Positions 57,788 through 64,000 of a stretch of 64,000 nucleotides of DNA are shown here, piece by piece. The position numbers and the translations under genes were made by a program. Within the stretch, counting starts at the first letter, position 1. Each line of letters begins with the position of its first letter. The notes below the pieces were generated by a model, which worked only from the letters and a program-made list of their open reading frames with translations, was not told where the DNA came from and did no database searches. Location: NCBI RefSeq assembly GCF_037975245.1, contig NC_092582.1, forward strand, positions 21,850,577-21,914,576, given 5' to 3'. The stretch is from Apostichopus japonicus. Its lineage: Eukaryota > Echinodermata > Holothuroidea > Aspidochirotida > Stichopodidae.

Positions 57788-58599
57788 TTATGCAACAGAC
57801 ATTTACCATTCACGTTAACATGTTAGAGAGTGAAGGATTAGACTTCAGAGTTCGAAGGTAGAAATTTAAACGTATTTGAACATTATCTTTCATCTCAGCA
57901 GCTCGTGCTTTCGGCTGTTTTCCTCAAATGGTCTCAACATCTTTACGATTATGTTGACTTTGTAATGCCAGAAAATATTCACCAAAATATTCACCAAAGA
58001 TTCAGTTGTTCACTTCCTGCTGCAAAAATATTCAATACATATAGAAGTGGAACAAGTACATAATATAGCCTATAGTATACGTATATGGTAACCTACAGCA
58101 TGTTGTTACTGTGTAGTCCTGTGCGGCGATCATAATAAAACGACGCAAACGATCATATATACGGCTGGACGGTCAGTTACCATGGCGACACTCTGAGGTG
58201 AGCTCAGTTTTATTATTATGATTATTATGATTATTATTATTATGACGATGACGATGATGATCATGATTAGTAGATCATGATAAGAAGAAGATCAAGATAT
58301 TCGATGTCAGTAAAATATCTAGGATGGTTACAACCCGCGCCTTTCATACTGTATCACATTAATTGAAACTTTATTGCTATGTTGAAACAAGGCGGAATAG
58401 CTGTAAGCACATGTATCCGATTAGTTTGTTTTACACATGGAATCATTAGTTATTTTACTGTTAACACATTTTCTGCAATTAAGGATAGCAAAGAAAGATG
58501 AGACTTTGAAAAGAATTATGCGGTTATCCTCTTCTTCGTGTAAATACATGGTTGGTACTGAAGGCAGTGGACTTTTGAACTAAAATAAAAGGTCGTGTC
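57788..58599. other. Non-coding DNA
   Basis: ATT/GAT microsatellite at about 58208-58270. No gene is recognised. Confidence 0.5.
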
Positions 58600-58623
58600 T
58601 ATTGGCACGTGCACGTGCCAATA
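58600..58623. promoter_or_regulatory. 24-bp perfect palindrome with two E-boxes
   Basis: The centre GGCACGTGCACGTGCC is extended on both sides to TATT...AATA without a mismatch, and it contains two CACGTG E-boxes, the site of bHLH-type factors. Whether it is bound is unknown; it could equally be part of a repeat, since related TATTCGCACGAAC words follow at 58664 and 58732. Confidence 0.5.
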
Positions 58624-59036
58624 ACAACCGTTATTGTTACGTTGACGTACCAATAAACATCGATATTCGCACGAACATGCTCGTGCTTATAGACAGTGAC
58701 TTTACACACGAAAGCGTGCCAATAAGGATTGCTATTCGCACGAACGTGTATGTGGGTATAAGTAGGCATGTTAGAATGTAGTGATTAGAAAAGCAGAGTA
58801 GGCGGGGAAGGTAAACCATGGCCCCAACCACAGTGTTGGGTGTGCACGGTCGATTTGCCCCCCCCCCCACTTGCCCCCCTGAAGATTTTGGTCGATGAAA
58901 ATTTGCTGATTCTCAAAAAAAAGGTTATCTTTTTCAAAATCAATAGCCAAATCTGTAAAATATGAGAGAAATCAAAGATGTGATCAATTCTGGGAAAATT
59001 CAGAGAAATAATTAAAGATTTTGTTGGAATATTTCA

Positions 59037-59210
59037 GAAAAGATTTGTTGCAAAACTTTCTTAAAATGCATAAGGAATATGATGAACTTAATTCATCTAG
59101 TAGCTTGTTTGCTGCTTCGACGGTTTTGGAATCCTTTATTACAAAAATAGAAAAAGTATCCATATCCTTTGAACATAACCCTGAAAATCCCCATAGTTAT
59201 CAAATTCCTG
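59037..59210 (+). other. Candidate orphan exon or gene fragment
   Basis: After an acceptor-like atatttcag (ends 59036) a frame encodes a helical, protein-like segment, RKDLLQNFLKMHKEYDELN, followed by SSLFAASTVLESFITKIEKV. The style (AASTVLES.I.KIE) recalls the GAIN region of adhesion GPCRs, but this is a weak impression. No convincing donor follows, and the frame runs into the GCACGAACG-type repeat. Confidence 0.22.
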
Positions 59211-59351
59211 TTCCATTGTCATGCACTGCTGTGTTATTGTCCATCGATGTCCTGTTCATCCCTCCCGGCCAGCACATATCAGGACAGTTCATTGGTTACA
59301 TCAACCACGAGCGCCCATTGGTCAAGTTACATGCGTGCTAATAGTCAATGT

Positions 59352-59379
59352 TATTCGCACGATTACGTTCGTGCGAATA
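59352..59379. repeat. Perfect 11-bp inverted repeat (hairpin)
   Basis: TATTCGCACGA (59352-59362) and TCGTGCGAATA (59369-59379) flank a six-base loop. The same word is present at 58664 and 58732, so this is probably part of a dispersed repeat spanning 58.6-59.4 kb. Confidence 0.8.
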
Positions 59380-59380
59380 G

Positions 59381-60532
59381 CCACAACGAAAATAAAAATT
59401 CTTTGTTGTTGTCGAGATGTTGCTATGTAACATGTATCGAAAGCTTTAGCAACAGATTGTGAGACAATGCTAGTGTACTTCCTGAAGGAAACTATTTAAG
59501 ATATGATTAATCTATAAAAGAGATTATGATATCCTGATATCCGCAAAAGGGGGGGGTCCCCTTTCTACTTTCCAGTTTGTTTAGTTTGACAATCGTGCAT
59601 GTAACATAGATTCAGTTGTTCTCTTCATGCTGCAAGAGTGTTTTTTTAAGCAACTGCATTATCATTATATAGTATATAATGCGTATATGGTAACTTACAG
59701 CATGTTGTTACTCGAGTTTCACGCAAGTGTGGCGATCATCAGACAAGTGGACACAAACGATCATATAACCAGAACCAGTTCAGATAATACCAGCTTAAAG
59801 TTCAAGAACAATAAATCAATCACAGATGGTGATGTTTTTACAATATGTCGACTGTTTTGATTCAATATTATTCAGTATTTCACAATTAAATTGACTGGTT
59901 CGACAAGTTTTATCGTGTGGGTTGACCTCTATGCATACATTGGCAGGTATATAAAACCATAAATACATTTGTTAAGTAACACAGCATCCTTACACAATTG
60001 TGCAAAGGGTCAAGCAGTGCACGCACGAATCTTAAAGCTCACACACACACAAAATAGATGAAGTGTTTCGATATGACCTAATTTCAGGTCGTTATATCAA
60101 AGTTTCAGTATTTTGTGAATACCTTTTTGCGTAACAACTATTGTACTTATTACTTTAATCACGCGGTCTGCGAATCCGTTAGGTTCAAATTTTAAAGCTA
60201 CTGAAATATATTGTCGCTTTACAAATGCTTATCACCTTATAAGATTATAAAAAGTAGCTAAACTAAAATCTTTGGATGAACCCACCACATTTACCCACCA
60301 CATTTACCCACCACAATTACCCATCACAATTACCCCGCAAAAAGGGTGCGAAAGGTCCTCACTATACTACTATACATTTTGATTATGTTGTACATCGTAT
60401 AAAATACACAGCTTACTGGTTGTATTTCTGTAAACCACATTCAATTTTGGATAAATGAGCCTTAAAACATACGTGGAACACCAACTAAATTGACTGGACT
60501 ATTTTGTCTCATGAACATTAGGTCAGTTCCTC
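59381..60532. other. Non-coding DNA with small tandem at 60277-60335
   Basis: ACCCACCACATTT-type repeats (four to five copies) at 60277-60335, and a G run at 59548-59556. No gene is recognised. Confidence 0.5.
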
Positions 60533-60810
60533 AAAAGCAGCATGATATCATTTAAGTATAGCGTGATATCATTTAAGTACAGCATTATATAATTTAAGTA
60601 CAGCATTATATAATTTAAGTACAGCATTATGTCATATTAAGTACAACATAATATCACTTTAAGTACGATGTGATATCATTCAAGTACAGCATGATATCAT
60701 ATTACGTACCAGCGTGATATCATTTTAAGTACAGCATAATGTCATGTTAAGTACCAGCATGATATCATTTAAGTCAGTACAGCGTGATATCATCTTAAGT
60801 AAAGCATGAA
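60533..60810. repeat. Short tandem array (about 13 units of 19-24 bp)
   Basis: Degenerate units of TAAGTACAGCATGATATCAT. The conserved GATATC/ATGATATCAT part is self-complementary. Confidence 0.9.
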
Positions 60811-61555
60811 GTAAACTAAAATATTAGTAAAACAGTAGCAAGCAGTCGACTTGACTATTTCAAGTTCGCCGTATCTATAGGCAAAGAATTCCTGACATAG
60901 AAAACATTACAAACCTTTGAGAAACCTTTCAGAATGCTTTAAAATCACCGTTATCTGCGACAAATTTTAACGCGTTAAAGCAAAACACTTTCCTGTCTTT
61001 GTCCTTCTGCAGTTTATTCCCTAGCCTCTTCCCTTAATCTCGTACCTCTCCTTTTCCCCTGTTGGTTCTTTTCTTTCTTCTCTCGATCCTTTGTCAACTA
61101 ATCCTCTTAAATCAATGTATTTTGCCCCTGTTCATTTGTCCCTGCTCATTAACCTGTATATGTATTCTGTGCTTGTATTTTGTCCCTTTTAGTTTCTGTT
61201 ACTTGTCATTCAGCCTCTGAAGAAGATACTGCTAGGATTGAAACGCCAGGCTGACTTACTGTTACATATGTCATGGGACGAGAGGCAGTGAAGAGTGGCA
61301 GAGACGTCACTATCCTTGGAGAACACGCTCCGCATTCAGTTTACAAGTTTACGTACTTTGCACAGCCCCACCCTCCGAGAAAATTTTGGCAAACTTTAAA
61401 CTTCACATGGTGCAAATCAACTATATTTACACTTACACTCTCTTTATTTATTGCAACCCTTGTTTTCTGAATCTGGGGTTTACATATTCTGACCCCCCCC
61501 CCAAAAAAAAAAGAGAAAAAATAAATAGCTTATAATAATGATGTTATTGGTTTTG
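60811..61555. other. Non-coding DNA with a retroelement-like 3' motif
   Basis: At 61215-61253 there is a CTGAAGAAGATACTG...GATTGAAACGCC signature, of the kind often found at Penelope-like or related element ends. A pyrimidine-rich stretch precedes it. Confidence 0.4.
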
Positions 61556-61563
61556 GTGCCAAC

Positions 61564-63114
61564 CAGGGTTCGACTTATGGCCAAAAAATTGCATAGCAAC
61601 AAATTTCGACAATTGCTATACAATATTTTTGTTGCATAGCAGTTCCCCAATATTGAATAGCAGTTTTGAAATTACCACAAAACGGACCAAATGTTGGCGA
61701 TCAATGTATTAACTAGAAAATGTTTGTTTATTATTATTATTTATACTAGTGTTGCTACGATAATCGTTTTCAATGTCGGTATCGGCCGATATTTGCAATA
61801 TCGGCAGCATATCGGTATCGGTAAAATTTTGCCTAATTGCCAATAACAGCAAACCGATATTGAACTTTTCTTTTTAACAGCAGAGCTACCTGTACTTATT
61901 TATACTTGCAATGATTTGTTAATCTGCCCAAGACGATCCATTTCTTTAGCGTCAGTTAAACTCAGATTCATTTTCGATTAATATCCATGGAAACCTGACT
62001 CTCCGTAACATCTAAAAACACGTCTACGGCGCGCGAATATAACCAATGACCTTCGTGAACCTTGGCCTACACACAGCATTAGTGCAGCATATATACACTG
62101 TACTAACCATTCATTTCCTCAAAGGCCTCCGTGAAAACCTTGAACATGATGCATGCAGTAACTGCACAGTTCAGCAGTGTTGGAAAACCTTGTTCAATTT
62201 CCCGCGAACACACTGCCGATTTCCCGCCGGTGTTCGCCTGCCTAGCACGCGTAACGTGCGAGCATTAAAGGCGTGGTGTCCAGGGGCCCGTCTTAGGGCT
62301 ATGGTGGGGTCATGGGGTAGAACCCCTCGTGGGGATCCTGGGGGCGAAAGCCCCCGAAAATTGTCATTTTTTGCGATGTCTGGCGATGAAAAAATTCGCA
62401 GTTGAGGATGCAAAATACTGACAACTTTCTTATTTAAATTGTCACGAAACTGATGAAAATTTTAAAATGACAAGTTAAAGTAGCTATATTATGTTATAAA
62501 ATGAAAAGAGATTTAATCTGTCTTTCAATCTTTAAAAAGTGCAACTTACAAAACTTCCGATATTATGAAACAAACAACGTTCAGCAAAGCCCCGTTTCTA
62601 GACTGCCTAACAATGAATAGCGTGCACTATGCGTACATTTTTACAACTGCAGTGTTTAACCCTATACCCAACTACTGTACCACGGAACATGTGCTGCGAA
62701 TTTGCCCAGGTACCTTCCCAACAACTGTGAGCTCATCCCCTGTGTAACACCTGTTTGTTAACATTTTTTGGCACGTTGCCAGGGAACCTTTTAGTTACGT
62801 GAGATCCGTAACTGCCGAGGTGGTTAGGCTATTTGCTTTACACTTAACTATGGTAGGATATTATTTTTTCAGGGTTTTTTTCCGCTATATGGTCAAGTGA
62901 ATAAGTTGTACATTGAGTATAAACTCAATAAATTATAACTTCTACATTGTGATCGACAGTTCGTAAGTTAAGGTTTGAGTGTTTGCTCCCAAATCTGACT
63001 TGGAATTTGAATCGCACAAATCGGCACAATGTGCGATGCTGATTTGGAAACGTCTCGCAAGTTTGTCGTTTTGGATCGCATTTTGCGATGCGATACCGGA
63101 AAAATCGAACACTG
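61564..63114. mobile_element. hAT-like TIR element (1551 bp) with perfect 8-bp target duplication
   Basis: It begins CAGGGTTCGACTT and ends with the inverse of CAGTGTTCGATTT. The 8-bp gtgccaac is at 61556-61563 and 63115-63122. Subterminal repeats include TTGCATAGCA words on the left and gcgatgcgat/gcgatgctg words on the right. Inside is a cluster of ATCGGTATCGGCCGATA-like words (61785-61860) and a GGGGGC-GAAA-GCCCCC hairpin (62340-62355). No transposase frame was found, so it is a non-autonomous or deleted copy. Confidence 0.88.
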
Positions 63115-63122
63115 GTGCCAAC

Positions 63123-64000
63123 ACTGATATCATTTAACCTTAAAAATTTGAGAAAGAAAACCAAATGGAAAGTTAAAGGTATCAGATCCCATATATACAT
63201 CACAATCTTACAAAATGACAGCCCTCAAACATGACTTTCTAAGTAGCTTTCTTAGCTGTTTGTGGGAGTTTTACTTCACCCAGGTTCCCGCCGTCATATA
63301 TGATAAAGGTGTTGGTGGATGTGTGTTCCCTTGTATTAGTTACTACATCATGTGTGCAGTATCTGCATGGTCTTTCAGTTCTCCCATTAATTTACACGCA
63401 TGAGACCTCGGGACACAAAAGCATGATACCAACAAAGAACAATTTTACAAAAACGTTAATTTGCAAACAAAAAAGTTGTTTTGATAGTAGCTTTCAAGGT
63501 CACTAAACGCGTCACTGAACACTTACGGATGCTGGGCAAACATTTGTCCAACTTTGTGCCCAACGTTGCGGGTCGTAAAGCTCAAGTTGACTTGGGTAGG
63601 CTTATACTACTGTTGTGATCCAACTGTCGGGGCATACTATTTGCCCATTATTGGTATAAGCTATCTACATTTGCACAGTTGTTTAGTATATTTAGACTTT
63701 TCTCGCATAAAAGGGGTAATCCACATTCCACCAATATCCACAGTGTGGCCTGCTCCCTAGTAACTGGTTTACACACATCAGACAATGTAAATACTAAAAC
63801 ATACTAGTACGTACTTTTATGTGTTCCTCAAGAATTCAATCTATGTCACTGTGTCGTAAAATCATTGCCGTAGATGCGACTCTGTGTCCTTTACGTCCTT
63901 TCGTCCTGTCCTGTGTCCTAATGTCCTGTGTCCGAATGTCCTGATGTGTCCTAAACGTACCGGTTCATTTGAAATGATTCGATATCCGTGTCAATTGACT
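63123..64000. other. Non-coding DNA to the window edge
   Basis: Only short frames are present. A low-complexity gtcct-rich stretch lies at 63888-63955. Confidence 0.5.

Noticed and set aside
62046-62405. Frames of 80-119 codons in the 1.55-kb TIR element as a transposase
   Set aside because: No hAT dimerisation or catalytic motif is visible, both strands are open at the same place, and the sequence is G/C-rich repeat-like.

Overview
This is a eukaryotic, AT-rich, strongly repeat-laden genomic window. It most likely comes from a marine invertebrate deuterostome such as an echinoderm. That placement is an inference: it rests on spliced genes with GT-AG introns, an alpha-2,8-sialyltransferase (a family best known from deuterostomes), Gypsy, LINE and tRNA-SINE elements, and dense minisatellites. 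There are no prokaryotic operons and no CRISPR array.

Two host protein genes can be built from the sequence. (1) A two-exon plus-strand gene at 12075-13646 encodes a 286-residue multi-pass TLC-domain protein (TLCD4/TMEM56-like). (2) A seven-coding-exon minus-strand gene from 38881 down to 21065 encodes a 343-residue Golgi-type alpha-2,8-sialyltransferase (ST8SIA family). It has a signal anchor, sialyl motifs L, S, III and VS, and a C-terminal cysteine. All six introns have GT-AG ends and the phases join without a frame break.

Layout. 1-about 4100: the 5' half of a minus-strand Gypsy-type LTR retrotransposon (gag, protease, RT, start of RNase H) that runs off the left edge with open frames. 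4100-11900: non-genic DNA with AT microsatellites, hAT-like miniature elements, a tRNA-SINE and a decayed LINE. 12-13.7 kb: the TLC gene. 14.5-19.5 kb: miniature elements and duplications. 19.5-38.9 kb: the sialyltransferase gene. Its introns and 3' flank hold four separate minisatellites (47, 50, 18 and 51 bp units), a 399-bp repeat carrying nuclear-receptor-like half-sites, a SINE and a miniature element. 39.2 kb: a tRNA-SINE with TA-repeat tails. 40.9-42 kb: two more miniature elements. 42664-49360: a defective Gypsy element with both LTRs. 49.4-51.1 kb: a 5'-truncated L2/CR1-like LINE. 51-64 kb: mostly gene-free DNA with more TIR elements, a SINE, a 24-bp palindrome and a 1.55-kb hAT-like element.

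The most notable pattern is a set of about a dozen short TIR elements. Six have perfect 8-bp target duplications readable in the sequence, and most of the set carry long G/C homopolymers near an end. Five copies with three different terminal sequences share one internal core of about 110 bp. Several repeats lie within a few tens of bases of sialyltransferase splice sites.
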